A DNA stretch of 64,000 bases from Opitutales bacterium (GTDB lineage Bacteria > Verrucomicrobiota > Verrucomicrobiia > Opitutales > UBA953), in NCBI GenBank assembly GCA_017546455.1, contig JAFYWY010000055.1:1-64000 (forward strand), in the 5' to 3' direction. Both the position numbers and the translations under genes were made by a program. Shown here piece by piece: positions 9,598 to 18,000 of this stretch. Positions within the stretch are counted from its first letter, which is position 1, and every line of letters starts with the position of its first letter. Below the pieces are notes generated by a model, which was not told the origin of the DNA, ran no database searches, and saw only the letters and a program-made list of their open reading frames with translations.

Positions 9598-10431
9598 TTA
9601 TTCGCGAACCAAGGCAACGCGGAAGCCGAGGTCATAGCCGCGGCGGGTGGGCGCATCGTAGAAGCGGTCCGCAGAGCGGCAACTACGCGGGCTGCAATCT
9701 CCTCCGCCGCCGCGAATCACGCGACGCGAACCCGTAACAGAACCCGCCGGATCAACCCCGCCACGCAAACGCGAACGATACCAGTCTAAGCACCATTCAT
9801 CAACATTCCCGTGCATATCATAAAGGCCCCATGCATTCGGCGCTTTTCTTGCGACCTGATTTTTGCCCTTTCCGGAACCGCCGCTGTAGCACGCAACGCG
9901 CTTGAGGTCGGCAATCTCGTTTCCGGAATGGTATTTCGTCGTCGTTCCCGCACGGCAAGCGTATTCCCACTGCGCTTCGGTCGGGAGGGTGAACTTCCAA
10001 CCAAGCATTTTTCCTTGTGCATGCGCCCACGTTGTCAATCGCTTACAAAATGCCGTCGCATCAAACCAGGAAACTTTCGTCATCGGCTTATTCTGGGCGT
10101 TATCCGACGGTTGAACACCGGTAACCATTTCAGAATACTGAGCTTCCGTTACTTCCGTTTTCCCCATATAAAACGCTTTCGTGATGCTTACCTTAACTTG
10201 GTCCTCGTCCTTATCGCGTCCCTCCTCATCTCTCGGGCTCCCCATAACAAACTCCCCGGCAGGAATCGGCATGAACTCCATTTTCGTCCCGTTCGGCAAA
10301 GTAAGCACGACCGGTTCAGCAGCCTTGGGGGCATCCTCTTTCTGAGGAACGTTTTCCTTCTCGACTTCTCCGGCAATCGCCCAGGAAGTAGCACAAAACA
10401 GACAAACAAGAGATTTTACTAAGACTTTCAT
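9598..10431 (-). CDS. Secreted SUMF1/formylglycine-generating-enzyme-fold protein A
   Basis: This 277-aa protein has a signal peptide (about residues 1-20, ending WAIAG) and a short charged linker, then a complete SUMF1 (C-type-lectin-like) domain: MPIPAGEFVMGSP, KTEVTEAQY, FTLPTEAQWEYACRAGT, WGLYDMHGNVDEWCLDWY, RVIRGGGG and the terminal LGFRVALVRE. SUMF1 domains include true formylglycine-generating enzymes, other oxidases and non-catalytic binding proteins. Two Cys with CX4C spacing follow the RGG motif (GDCSPRSC). The second aligns with the structural Cys of ordinary bacterial SUMF1 proteins, so catalysis cannot be claimed. The last 40 codons differ from the paralogue at 11129 mainly at discrete, mostly non-synonymous sites flanked by invariant codons. 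No sulfatase lies nearby. It is probably periplasmic or extracellular; the role is unknown. Confidence 0.85.
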   Translation of the reverse strand: MKVLVKSLVCLFCATSWAIAGEVEKENVPQKEDAPKAAEPVVLTLPNGTKMEFMPIPAGEFVMGSPRDEEGRDKDEDQVKVSITKAFYMGKTEVTEAQYSEMVTGVQPSDNAQNKPMTKVSWFDATAFCKRLTTWAHAQGKMLGWKFTLPTEAQWEYACRAGTTTKYHSGNEIADLKRVACYSGGSGKGKNQVARKAPNAWGLYDMHGNVDEWCLDWYRSRLRGGVDPAGSVTGSRRVIRGGGGDCSPRSCRSADRFYDAPTRRGYDLGFRVALVRE

Positions 10432-10514
10432 ATTTTATGAAATATTAACGCTACCGCCCTAATGTCTCAATAGAAAAACCGCACCAAATCCTGGGAGCCG
10501 AGCTTGCAGCTCAC

Positions 10515-10683
10515 CAATTGCGAATTCCAAATTCCGAGTTCCGAATGATTGCACCCGCCTTTTTCGAAAGTTTAGGAGCTTAGAAGTTGAATCGGCAAAG
10601 CCGAGAGGTCGTCCTCCTAAGGCTAACGACAGAATTCGCTAAGCGGTAATCATTCGGAATTCGAGATTCGCTATTCGCAATTG
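10515..10683. repeat. Long imperfect inverted repeat in the gap between SUMF1 genes
   Basis: Arms at 10515-10550 and 10648-10683 are 36 bp each and match at 30 of 36 positions when one is reverse-complemented. They enclose about 97 bp with no convincing gene. The outer ends (caattgcgaattc / gaattcgcaattg-like) are palindromic in character. This could be a small non-autonomous element or a recombination relic. Confidence 0.6.
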
Positions 10684-10697
10684 CCTCTTCGGGGCTG

Positions 10698-10873
10698 TGC
10701 GCCGAAGGTGTACGACATTGGATAACCTCGGGTGTAGGTGAAACCGAAACCCGCGGATAGACACTTCGCCGTCATGCGCCGCTGAGCAACACTAATGTAC
10801 CCCTGACGCTCCTGCGGCGCAATGGAACGAGCTACACGCTCTTTTCGTAGGCAAATCTCCAAAAACGAATTTC
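10698..10873 (-). repeat. Dispersed repeat element, copy 1
   Basis: About 176 bp aligns closely, in opposite orientation, with 12282-12458. Shared blocks include gtagctcgttccatt, gcggcgcatga, tatccgcgggtt, cctacacccg and ggcgcac. The copies therefore form an inverted pair around SUMF1 gene B. Short open frames inside it look like by-products of the repeat. No transposase is near. Confidence 0.65.
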
Positions 10874-10897
10874 CGGAGCTAGCCTAAGGGCAAGCTT

Positions 10898-10952
10898 AAT
10901 CGGCTCAAAAATGCCCGAGAATATGCCCTTTTCGGCTCGCATTGAGCCGATT
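10898..10952. repeat. Short perfect inverted repeat overlapping a small ORF
   Basis: AATCGGCTCAA at 10898-10908 and TTGAGCCGATT at 10942-10952 are perfect 11-bp complements with a 33-nt loop. The right arm lies inside a 51-codon open frame starting at 10911, so as RNA it could hide or expose that start. Confidence 0.5.
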
Positions 10953-11066
10953 TTCGCTTATTTTTTCAACATCACGAGCCGAAACCCCTCCGAAAAGCGC
11001 CTTTTCGATGAAATATTCCAACGCCTTATCGAACAGGTCGAATTCGCCGTAAAAACTTACTTTTAA
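10911..11066 (+). CDS. Possible 51-aa protein in the inter-SUMF1 region
   Basis: From ATG 10911 to TAA 11064-11066 the frame encodes a plausible amphipathic peptide (MPENMPFSARIEPIFAYFF at the start, EFAVKTYF at the end). No family was recognised. The opposite strand is also open here, and the region is repeat-rich, so this may be a gene fragment or chance. Apart from this frame and the listed repeats, 10432-11128 shows nothing gene-like. Confidence 0.2.
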   Translation: MPENMPFSARIEPIFAYFFNITSRNPSEKRLFDEIFQRLIEQVEFAVKTYF

Positions 11067-11128
11067 AAACACGCCGCGTTCGCAATCGGCTACTAACGGC
11101 GGTTTCGAGCTTGGTTTTATCTCTTCTT
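11067..11128 (-). terminator. Hairpin with duplicated 3' region downstream of SUMF1 gene B
   Basis: This is the second copy of the conserved 3' block (AAAACCAAGCTCGAAACCGC, then the CGCCGTT/AACGCGGCG stem and GTGTTTTT). It differs from the copy after SUMF1 gene A at only a few positions. It may work as a terminator; its conservation next to hypervariable codons is discussed in the findings. Confidence 0.55.
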
Positions 11129-12202
11129 TTATTCGCGAACTAAGGCAACGCGGAAGCCGAGGTAGTTGCCGCGCACGTCGGGCGAATCGTAGTCGCGAAT
11201 CGCAGAGCGACAATTCTGCGCGAAGTTGAGACAACTCCCGCCGCGAATCACGCGGTACGAGCCTGATTTAGCCCCCGCAGGATTATCCCCGCCTTGTAAA
11301 CGCGAACCATACCAATCTAAACACCATTCCCAGACATTCCCGTGCATATCGTAAAGTCCCCATGCATTCGGCATTTTTTGCCCGACCGGATGTGTTTTAC
11401 CTCCACTATTCGCATCATACCACCCGGCGCGCGCCAAGTCTCCAAATGAATTGCCCGTATAGTATGCCGTCGTCGTTCCCGCGCGGCACGCGCATTCCCA
11501 TTGCGCTTCCGTCGGCAACGTATATTTCCACCCGCGGAGCAAACGCCCTGCTGAATGCTCCCGCTCCGTCAGCTTACGACAAAATTCCATCGCCTCGTCC
11601 CAGAACACACATTCCACCGGAAGATTGTCCCCTTTAAAATAAGACGGATTACTTCCCATCACAGCTTTCCATTGTGCCTGTGTTACCTCCGTTTTTCCGA
11701 GGTAAAACGGCTCTGAAATTCGCACACGGACATGAGTCTCGTCATCATCCCTCCCTTCCTCTCCGCCGGGGCTTCCCATCATAAACGTCCCAGCAGGAAT
11801 CTGCACAAGCTCCTGTCTTACGCCAGGCACCTTAATCTTTTGGCCGACGCGTATCTTGGTCCAGTCAACATCCGGGTTTAACTTGCTGAGTTCGGAAACA
11901 CGACAAGCGACTTTCTTGGCAACCTTAGCCCGCGTATCACCTTTCTGAATCACGTATTCTCCAATCGCATCAACCCCTTCAGAAAGGACAATCGAACGCA
12001 GGGTTTCATTCCCGAAAAATGCATGCTCTCCAACGGCAATAATCTTTTTCCCGTCAATATTTTCGGGGACTGTAAGATCGGAGGAACTTCCCGTGTAAGC
12101 GGAAATTTCGGCAGTGCCATCGCTGAGCGGGCGCAACGAAAAGTCGCCGGCAATTAACGGCAATGCGAAAAGGAGCGTAAAAAATGTGATTAGGAGTTTC
12201 AT
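11129..12202 (-). CDS. Secreted LRR-LysM-SUMF1 fusion protein (SUMF1 gene B)
   Basis: This 357-aa protein combines three modules behind a signal peptide (residues 1-18). Residues about 20-95 hold one to two BspA-type leucine-rich repeats (LTVPENIDGKKIIAVGEHAF, then LRSIVLSEGVDAIGEYV). Residues about 97-140 are a LysM-type motif (YVIQKGDTRAKVAKK, SELSKLNPDV, IRVGQKIKVP), known to bind peptidoglycan or chitin-like glycans. Residues about 145-357 are a SUMF1 domain (IPAGTFMMGSP, KTEVTQAQW, YTLPTEAQWECACRAGT, YDMHGNVWEWCLDWYGSRL, RVIRGGSC, LGFRVALVRE). The CX4C pair of true formylglycine enzymes is absent. The SUMF1 part is closely related at DNA level to the gene at 9598, while the N-terminal modules are not shared. 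A surface-binding role is plausible inference. Confidence 0.85.
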   Translation of the reverse strand: MKLLITFFTLLFALPLIAGDFSLRPLSDGTAEISAYTGSSSDLTVPENIDGKKIIAVGEHAFFGNETLRSIVLSEGVDAIGEYVIQKGDTRAKVAKKVACRVSELSKLNPDVDWTKIRVGQKIKVPGVRQELVQIPAGTFMMGSPGGEEGRDDDETHVRVRISEPFYLGKTEVTQAQWKAVMGSNPSYFKGDNLPVECVFWDEAMEFCRKLTEREHSAGRLLRGWKYTLPTEAQWECACRAGTTTAYYTGNSFGDLARAGWYDANSGGKTHPVGQKMPNAWGLYDMHGNVWEWCLDWYGSRLQGGDNPAGAKSGSYRVIRGGSCLNFAQNCRSAIRDYDSPDVRGNYLGFRVALVRE

Positions 12203-12281
12203 GTCGGAACGAGTGGAAGCCTATTTTCTCGTACACGCCCGCTCAAGAATTAAATCCGGCAAGGCCTACTGACAACCCCTA

Positions 12282-12458
12282 GAAATTCCTTTTTAGGAAT
12301 CTATCTACAAAAAGAGCAGGTAGCTCGTTCCATTTCACCGCAGAAGGGCTCGGAGGCACATCAACGTCGCTCTGCGGCGCATGATGGCAGAGCCGCCTAT
12401 CCGCGGGTTGCGGCTCTGCCTACACCCGCGCTTATCCCATGTAGTGTCCTCCGGCGCA
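12282..12458 (+). repeat. Dispersed repeat element, copy 2
   Basis: This is the inverted partner of 10698-10873. It contains a perfect 11-bp inverted repeat, GGCAGAGCCGC at 12386-12396 and GCGGCTCTGCC at 12410-12420, absent as a perfect stem from the other copy. The gap 12203-12649 otherwise holds the direct-repeat copy near 12.53 kb and the promoter-proximal hairpin at 12617. No gene was seen in it. Confidence 0.65.
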
Positions 12459-12524
12459 CTGCCTAATCTTGAGACTGCAAAAAAACGAATTTTAGGGCTG
12501 CCTACTTCGTTAGCAACGGGAAGG

Positions 12525-12561
12525 CACGCGACGTAAACTCTCAAGCACTGAAAATTCAGAC
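12525..12561. repeat. Direct repeat copy 2 flanking the SUMF1 gene region
   Basis: The stretch gcgacgtaaactctcaagca plus ctgaaaattcag corresponds to 9474-9511 in the same orientation. In the first copy it lies at the 5' end of the prepilin peptidase frame; here it heads only a short, meaningless open frame. Confidence 0.5.
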
Positions 12562-12616
12562 CGCACTGAATCCCATAAGAACCATTTCATCCCGCTTGAC
12601 AGGTGGCGGGCTCGCC

Positions 12617-12634
12617 CGTTTATTTCGATAAACG
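12617..12634 (+). promoter_or_regulatory. TTCG-tetraloop hairpin upstream of the ABC transporter
   Basis: CGTTTAT-TTCG-ATAAACG forms a 7-bp perfect stem closed by a TTCG loop, 16 bp before the ATG at 12650. A TTGACA box (12597-12602) lies upstream, so the hairpin may sit at the 5' end of the mRNA. Its function is inferred only from position. Confidence 0.4.
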
Positions 12635-12649
12635 AACGCTTTACTCCCC

Positions 12650-14338
12650 ATGCTTTCCTGCAAAAACCTGACAGTCGAAACCGCTGACGGCAAAAAAATC
12701 CTCAATCACGCGGATGCCAGCTTCGCCTCGCGACAGATGCACGCCGTTATCGGCCCCTCCGGTTGCGGGAAAACCACGCTGATGAAGGCGATGCTCGGCA
12801 TGATTAATCGCACCGGCACGGCAAGGTTCAACGGCAAGCCGATTCGTTCGTCGAACGACCTCGCGGGCACCATCGGCTTCGTCCCGCAATTTACCCTCGC
12901 GCAACCGAATCTGAGCGTCGCGGAAACCTTCCGCTATGCCTTGGCGCTGAACCTGAAAGATGCCGCCGAGCGGGAACGCCGCCTCCAATCCGTTCTCGAA
13001 ACCACCAAACTCGCCCCGCACGCCGACAAACGCGTCGCATCGCTTTCCGGCGGGCAAACGCGCCGCGTCGGACTCGGACTGGAACTGACGCTCAGCCCGG
13101 AATGCCTGATTTGCGACGAAGTGACCAGCGGCCTCGACCCCAATTCCGAGGACGAAATGCTCGACCTCCTGCGCGAGCTCGTCGAACGGGAGCACAAATC
13201 GATTATCTGTATTATCCACAATCTCGCGAAGCTTTCCCGCTTCGATACCGTCACCGTCGTCCTGCAGGGGCACGTCATTTTCCAAGGCAGCCATCCGGAG
13301 CTTTTGAATTATTTCTCCATCGGAAACGCGTTGGAACTCTACACCTGTCTCGAATCGCACTCTCTCGCCTTTTGGTGCGAACGCTGGGGAATTTATAAAA
13401 AAAACGCCTTGGAACTCGTCAACGACGATGGCGCCGAGGCCGCCGCCGACACCCGGGCGCCCGAAGCGCAACGCCAAGAGCGCGCAGGCTTTTTCACCCA
13501 GCTGATTACCCTGCTCGCCCGCCGCTTCCGCCTGTTCATCCGCGACAACGGCTACTTCGCCCTGACGCTGGCCATCACCTTCGGCTTCCCGTGCATCGTC
13601 GTCATTTTTGCCTTGGACGGACTCCCGCAAGTACCCCGCATGCCGCTCGACCAGGCGATTATGACTTCGCAACAGGCGATGGAGGCCCGGGCAATCCAAA
13701 TCGAACAAATGCGCATCGCGACACTGGCAACCGGGCTCGTGCTCTTCCAAGTCATGCTGCTCGCGCTCATGGGGGCCAACAACGGCGGACGCGAAATTGC
13801 CGCCGAACGCAATCTCTACGAAAAAGAGCGCATGACGGGTCTGCGCCCGAGCGCCTACGCCCTTTCGAAAATTATTTTCACCGCCTCGATCGCCGTCTTT
13901 CAGGGCCTTTGGATGTGCGCCTTCGTAAAGATTATTTGTAATTTCCCCGGCGACTGGGGCGTCCAATTGCTCACGATGGCGGGCGTTTGCGTGGCAATGA
14001 CGCTGATCTGCCTCGGCTTTTCCGCCCTGATGCAGTCTGCGGAAAAGGCCTCGCTCCTCTCGATTTATCTGGTCGGCTTTCAACTCCCGCTCTCGGGCAT
14101 CGTCCTGGAGCTCCCCGATGCCCTCGTCTGGGTCTTCCGTCCCTTTATTAATATCTACTGGGGCTGGTCCGGCTTTTTCAGCGCCATGCAATCCAGTCCG
14201 ATTTACGACGCCTACACGCTGATGAACGCTCACGCGGCAATCTATGATTTCTCCGTCTCGGGAACGGTTTTGCTACTCCACGCCGCTTTGGGCTGTCTCA
14301 TGGTTTTCCGCGGTTGCGCCCTCAAACGCCCGTTATAG
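12650..14338 (+). CDS. ABCG-type half transporter (ATPase fused to ABC2 permease)
   Basis: The 562-aa protein has an N-terminal ATPase and C-terminal membrane domain, the ABCG/White order. ATPase motifs are GPSGCGKTT (Walker A, residues about 35-43), LSGGQTRR (signature), CLICDEVTSGLDP (Walker B/D-loop) and the switch His in CIIHNLAK. From about residue 300 there are six hydrophobic segments (for example LTLAITFGFPCIVVIFALDG and the segment at GIVLELPDALVWVF). A conserved RNLYEKERMTGLRPSAYALSK loop matches ABC2 family proteins. Half transporters dimerise; homodimer formation is assumed because no partner is nearby. The substrate is unknown. It stands alone ahead of nifJ; the 79-bp gap to nifJ has no terminator, so read-through is possible. 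Confidence 0.9.
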   Translation: MLSCKNLTVETADGKKILNHADASFASRQMHAVIGPSGCGKTTLMKAMLGMINRTGTARFNGKPIRSSNDLAGTIGFVPQFTLAQPNLSVAETFRYALALNLKDAAERERRLQSVLETTKLAPHADKRVASLSGGQTRRVGLGLELTLSPECLICDEVTSGLDPNSEDEMLDLLRELVEREHKSIICIIHNLAKLSRFDTVTVVLQGHVIFQGSHPELLNYFSIGNALELYTCLESHSLAFWCERWGIYKKNALELVNDDGAEAAADTRAPEAQRQERAGFFTQLITLLARRFRLFIRDNGYFALTLAITFGFPCIVVIFALDGLPQVPRMPLDQAIMTSQQAMEARAIQIEQMRIATLATGLVLFQVMLLALMGANNGGREIAAERNLYEKERMTGLRPSAYALSKIIFTASIAVFQGLWMCAFVKIICNFPGDWGVQLLTMAGVCVAMTLICLGFSALMQSAEKASLLSIYLVGFQLPLSGIVLELPDALVWVFRPFINIYWGWSGFFSAMQSSPIYDAYTLMNAHAAIYDFSVSGTVLLLHAALGCLMVFRGCALKRPL

Positions 14339-14417
14339 AAAGCCTAGTTTCGCGCAACGTTTTTCGCCGCTTTTTTCGTTGAATTCAAGCCGAAGGAAGC
14401 GCAAAATTGTTGCAGTT

Positions 14418-17400
14418 ATGGCAAAATCAACATCTAAGTTTAAAACGATGGATGCTAACGAAGCCGTTGCATCCGTTGCTTACAGACTCAGCGAAGTCAT
14501 CGCGATTTATCCGATTACGCCCTCCTCCCCGATGGCGGAATCCTGCGACGAATGGTCGGCAAAAAAGATGCCGAACCTGTGGAATAACACCCCCAGCATT
14601 GAACAGCTTCAATCCGAAGCCGGCGTTGCGGGTGCCGTTCACGGTTCGTTGCTCGCAGGGGCACTGACGACGACCTTTACCGCGTCGCAAGGCCTCTTGC
14701 TCATGATTCCGAACATGTACAAGATCGCGGGCGAACTCATCCCGTTCACGATGCACGTCACCGCACGCGCACTCGCAACGAACGCCCTCTCGATTTTCGG
14801 TGACCACTCCGACGTCATGGCTTGCCGCGCCACCGGCTTCGCAATGCTGAACTCGACCTCGGGCCAGGAAGCTCAGGACCTCGCACTCATCGCACATGCC
14901 GCTTCGCTCAAGTCCCGCGTGCCGTTCATGCACTTCTTTGACGGCTTCCGCACCTCGCACGAAGTTTCCAAGATCCAAACGCTCTCGGACGACGAAATCC
15001 GCGCCGTTATCGACGAAGCCGATATCGCCGAATTCCGCTCCCGCGCCATGTCGCCGGACCGCCCGAACGTTCACGGTACGGCCCAAAACCCGGACGTTTA
15101 CTTCCAAGGCCGCGAATCCGTCAACAAATACTACAACGCGCTCCCGAAAATCGTCCAAGACACGATGGACAAGTTCGCCGCCGCAACGGGACGCCAATAC
15201 CACCTTTTCGACTACTACGGCGCTCCGGACGCCGACCGCGTCATCGTCTCCATGGGCTCGTCCTGCGAAACGATCGAAGAAACGATCGACGCGCTCAACG
15301 CCCAAGGCGCCAAGCTCGGTCTCATCAAGGTCCGCCTCTTCCTTCCGTTTGACGCGGAAGCCTTCCTCAAGACCGTTCCCGCAACGGTGAAGAGCATCGC
15401 CGTTCTCGACCGCACGAAAGAACCGGGCTCCATCGGCGAACCGCTCCTGCTCAACGTCTTCACGGCCTACGCGGAATCCGGCAAGGCAATGCCGACCATC
15501 ATCGGCGGCCGCTACGGTATCGGCTCGAAGGAATTCAACCCGGGCATGGTCAAGGCCGTTTACGACGAACTCGCCAAGGACGCTCCGAAGAAACGCTTCA
15601 CGATCGGTATCTACGACGACCTGACCAACACCTCGCTCGCATGGGACAACGCATTCGACATCGAAGCGGATGACGTCAAGCGCGCAGTCTTCGTCGGTCT
15701 CGGCGCAGACGGAACGGTCGGTGCTAACAAGAATTCCATCAAGATCATCGGCGAACAGACTCCGAACTTTGCTCAGGGCTACTTCGTTTACGACTCCAAG
15801 AAATCCGGTGCTTCGACGGTCTCGCACCTGCGCTTCGGCCCGAAGCCGATCCGCTCCGCGTACCTCATCCAGAAGGCCGGCTTTGTCGCCTGCTCGCAGT
15901 ACGTATTCATCGGCCGCCAGCCGATTCTCGACTACGCAATGCCGGGCGCAACGGTGCTCCTGAACTCGCCCTTCTCCCCGGAAGAAACCTGGAAGCGTTT
16001 CTCCAAGGAATGGCAGGCGGAAATCATCGAAAAGAAGCTCCGCGTTTTCGTCATCGACGCTTCGAAGGTCGCCGCCGACTCCGGCATGCGCGGACGCACG
16101 AACACCGTCATGCAGGCCTGCTTCTTCGCCCTCGCGAATGTTCTCCCGAAGGAAGAAGCCATCGAACAGATTAAGAAGTCGATTCAGAAGACCTACGCCA
16201 AGAAGGGCGACGAAGTCGTTCAGATGAACTTCAAGGCCGTTGACAACTCGCTCGCAAATCTGCACGAAATCAACGTTCCGGAAGCCGTCGAAGCCGACGC
16301 CCTCCCGCAGGTCATCCCGCAGTACGAAGGCGCTCCGGAATTCTTCAAGCGCGTTCAGGCGATGATGATTGCCAACAAGGGCGACCTCATCCCGACCAGC
16401 GCGATGCCGGTTGACGGCACCTTCCCGTCCGCAACGACGCGCTTCGAAAAGCGTGACCTCGCAGACCAGATTCCAGTCTGGACGCCGGAACTCTGTATCC
16501 AGTGTAACAAGTGCGTAACGATCTGCCCGCACGCCGCCATTCGCGCAAAGTTCTATCCGGAAGCTCTCAAGGCCGATGCTCCCGCCACGTTCAAGGGCGT
16601 ACCGTTCAAGGCTAAGGACTTCCCGGGAACCCTCTTCACGATCCAGGTCGCTCCGGAAGATTGCACGGGTTGCACGATTTGTACGAACGTCTGCCCGGGT
16701 AAGGACAAAAACGACCCGAACCGCAAGGCTCTCATGATGGCCCCGCAGCCGCCGCTGCGCGAAGCCGAAGCCAAGAACTGGGACTTCTTCCTCAACCTCC
16801 CGGATCCGGATCGCACCAAGCTCGGCAACACGATTCGCGACTCGCAGTTCATGACGCCGCTCATCGAGTTCTCCGGTGCCTGCGCCGCTTGCGGTGAAAC
16901 GCCGTACATCAAGCTCATGACGCAGCTCTTCGGCGACCGCACCTACATCGCCAACGCAACGGGTTGCTCCTCGATTTACGGCGGCAACTTGCCGACCACC
17001 CCGTACTGCACGAACAAGGACGGACGCGGACCGGCTTGGGCCAACTCGCTCTTCGAAGACAACGCCGAATTCGGCCTCGGTATGCGCTACGCAATCGACA
17101 AGAAGACCGAAATCGCACGCCAGGCTCTCAGTGCCGCTGCAGCAACGGTCGGCGAAGAATTCGCCAAGTCGATTCTCGAAGCCCCGCAATCCACGGAAGC
17201 CGACATCGCCGCTCAGCGCGAACGCGTCGCCGAACTTTGCAAAAAGCTCGAAACCGCAGGAACGCCGGAAGCCAAGAGCCTCATCGCCCTCTCCGAATTC
17301 CTCGTTAAGAAGAATGTCTGGATCGTCGGCGGCGACGGCTGGGCCTATGACATCGGCTACGGAGGACTTGACCACGCAATCGCCTCGGGCAAGAACATCA

Positions 17401-17978
17401 AGATTCTCGTCCTCGACACGGAAGTTTACTCCAACACCGGCGGTCAGATGTCGAAATCGACCTCCATCGGTGCCGTTGCCAAGTTCGCGGCAGCCGGTAA
17501 GAAGCTCCCGAAGAAGGACCTCGCACAGATCGCCGTTCAGTACGGTCACGTCTATGTCGCCCGCGTCTCGCTCGGCTACAAGGACACGCAGGTCCTCCAA
17601 GCCATGAAGGAAGCCGAAGCCTACGACGGACCGGCCATCATCATCGCCTACGCACACTGTATCGCTCACGGCTACCGCAACCTCGCGGAAGGCGCAGCGC
17701 ACCAGAAATTGGCTGTCGAATCCGGCTACTGGCCGATCTTCCGCTACAACCCGGCAAACATCGCACTCGGCAAGAATCCGTTCTCGCTCGATACGCCGGC
17801 CCCGAAGGCCCAAGTTCAGGAATTCATGAACTCGGAAACGCGCTTCAAAGGCCTGCAACGCGCCAACCCGGAACACGCAGCGGAACTCTACGCCAAGGCG
17901 CAGGAAGTGGTCTCCGACCGATTCCACTACTACCAGGAATCGAAGAAGGCCTACGAACCGGCCCCGAAAGCGGAATAA
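14418..17978 (+). CDS. nifJ: Pyruvate:ferredoxin (flavodoxin) oxidoreductase, single-chain
   Basis: The 1186-aa enzyme converts pyruvate + CoA to acetyl-CoA + CO2 with reduction of ferredoxin or flavodoxin, the central anaerobic pyruvate step. Domain order is that of the single-chain family. The N-terminal domain opens MDANEAVASVAYRLSEVIAI with YPITPSSPMAE. Two 4Fe-4S clusters sit near residues 692-704 (CIQCNKCVTICPH) and 748-760 (CTGCTICTNVCPG). The distal-cluster Cys region is at about 821 (CAACGE). A TPP-binding domain has GGDGWAYDIGYGGLDH and YSNTGGQMS. The start at 14418 gives the usual family length (about 1180 aa); the open frame extends upstream into the ABC gene but that part is non-homologous. 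Codon use is strongly biased, consistent with high expression. Confidence 0.97.
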   Translation: MAKSTSKFKTMDANEAVASVAYRLSEVIAIYPITPSSPMAESCDEWSAKKMPNLWNNTPSIEQLQSEAGVAGAVHGSLLAGALTTTFTASQGLLLMIPNMYKIAGELIPFTMHVTARALATNALSIFGDHSDVMACRATGFAMLNSTSGQEAQDLALIAHAASLKSRVPFMHFFDGFRTSHEVSKIQTLSDDEIRAVIDEADIAEFRSRAMSPDRPNVHGTAQNPDVYFQGRESVNKYYNALPKIVQDTMDKFAAATGRQYHLFDYYGAPDADRVIVSMGSSCETIEETIDALNAQGAKLGLIKVRLFLPFDAEAFLKTVPATVKSIAVLDRTKEPGSIGEPLLLNVFTAYAESGKAMPTIIGGRYGIGSKEFNPGMVKAVYDELAKDAPKKRFTIGIYDDLTNTSLAWDNAFDIEADDVKRAVFVGLGADGTVGANKNSIKIIGEQTPNFAQGYFVYDSKKSGASTVSHLRFGPKPIRSAYLIQKAGFVACSQYVFIGRQPILDYAMPGATVLLNSPFSPEETWKRFSKEWQAEIIEKKLRVFVIDASKVAADSGMRGRTNTVMQACFFALANVLPKEEAIEQIKKSIQKTYAKKGDEVVQMNFKAVDNSLANLHEINVPEAVEADALPQVIPQYEGAPEFFKRVQAMMIANKGDLIPTSAMPVDGTFPSATTRFEKRDLADQIPVWTPELCIQCNKCVTICPHAAIRAKFYPEALKADAPATFKGVPFKAKDFPGTLFTIQVAPEDCTGCTICTNVCPGKDKNDPNRKALMMAPQPPLREAEAKNWDFFLNLPDPDRTKLGNTIRDSQFMTPLIEFSGACAACGETPYIKLMTQLFGDRTYIANATGCSSIYGGNLPTTPYCTNKDGRGPAWANSLFEDNAEFGLGMRYAIDKKTEIARQALSAAAATVGEEFAKSILEAPQSTEADIAAQRERVAELCKKLETAGTPEAKSLIALSEFLVKKNVWIVGGDGWAYDIGYGGLDHAIASGKNIKILVLDTEVYSNTGGQMSKSTSIGAVAKFAAAGKKLPKKDLAQIAVQYGHVYVARVSLGYKDTQVLQAMKEAEAYDGPAIIIAYAHCIAHGYRNLAEGAAHQKLAVESGYWPIFRYNPANIALGKNPFSLDTPAPKAQVQEFMNSETRFKGLQRANPEHAAELYAKAQEVVSDRFHYYQESKKAYEPAPKAE

Positions 17979-18000
17979 TCCTCCGTTTCCCTAAACAAAA

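Noticed and set aside
9598-10431. Assignment as a true sulfatase-activating formylglycine-generating enzyme
   Set aside because: The CX4C match is probably coincidental alignment with the structural Cys of ordinary SUMF1 proteins, and no sulfatase gene is nearby.
10671-10862. 63-codon minus-strand frame in the inter-SUMF1 gap
   Set aside because: It lies inside the dispersed repeat element. The other copy of the repeat does not keep the frame.
12641-14233. 530-codon minus-strand frame opposite the ABC transporter
   Set aside because: The plus strand carries all ABC motifs; the minus product is unstructured and His/Arg-rich.
14427-17927. A 1166-codon open frame on the minus strand opposite nifJ
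   Set aside because: The sense frame is unmistakable PFOR. The antisense frame is open because biased codon use avoids the complements of stop codons; its product is low-complexity V/R/E-rich with no motif.
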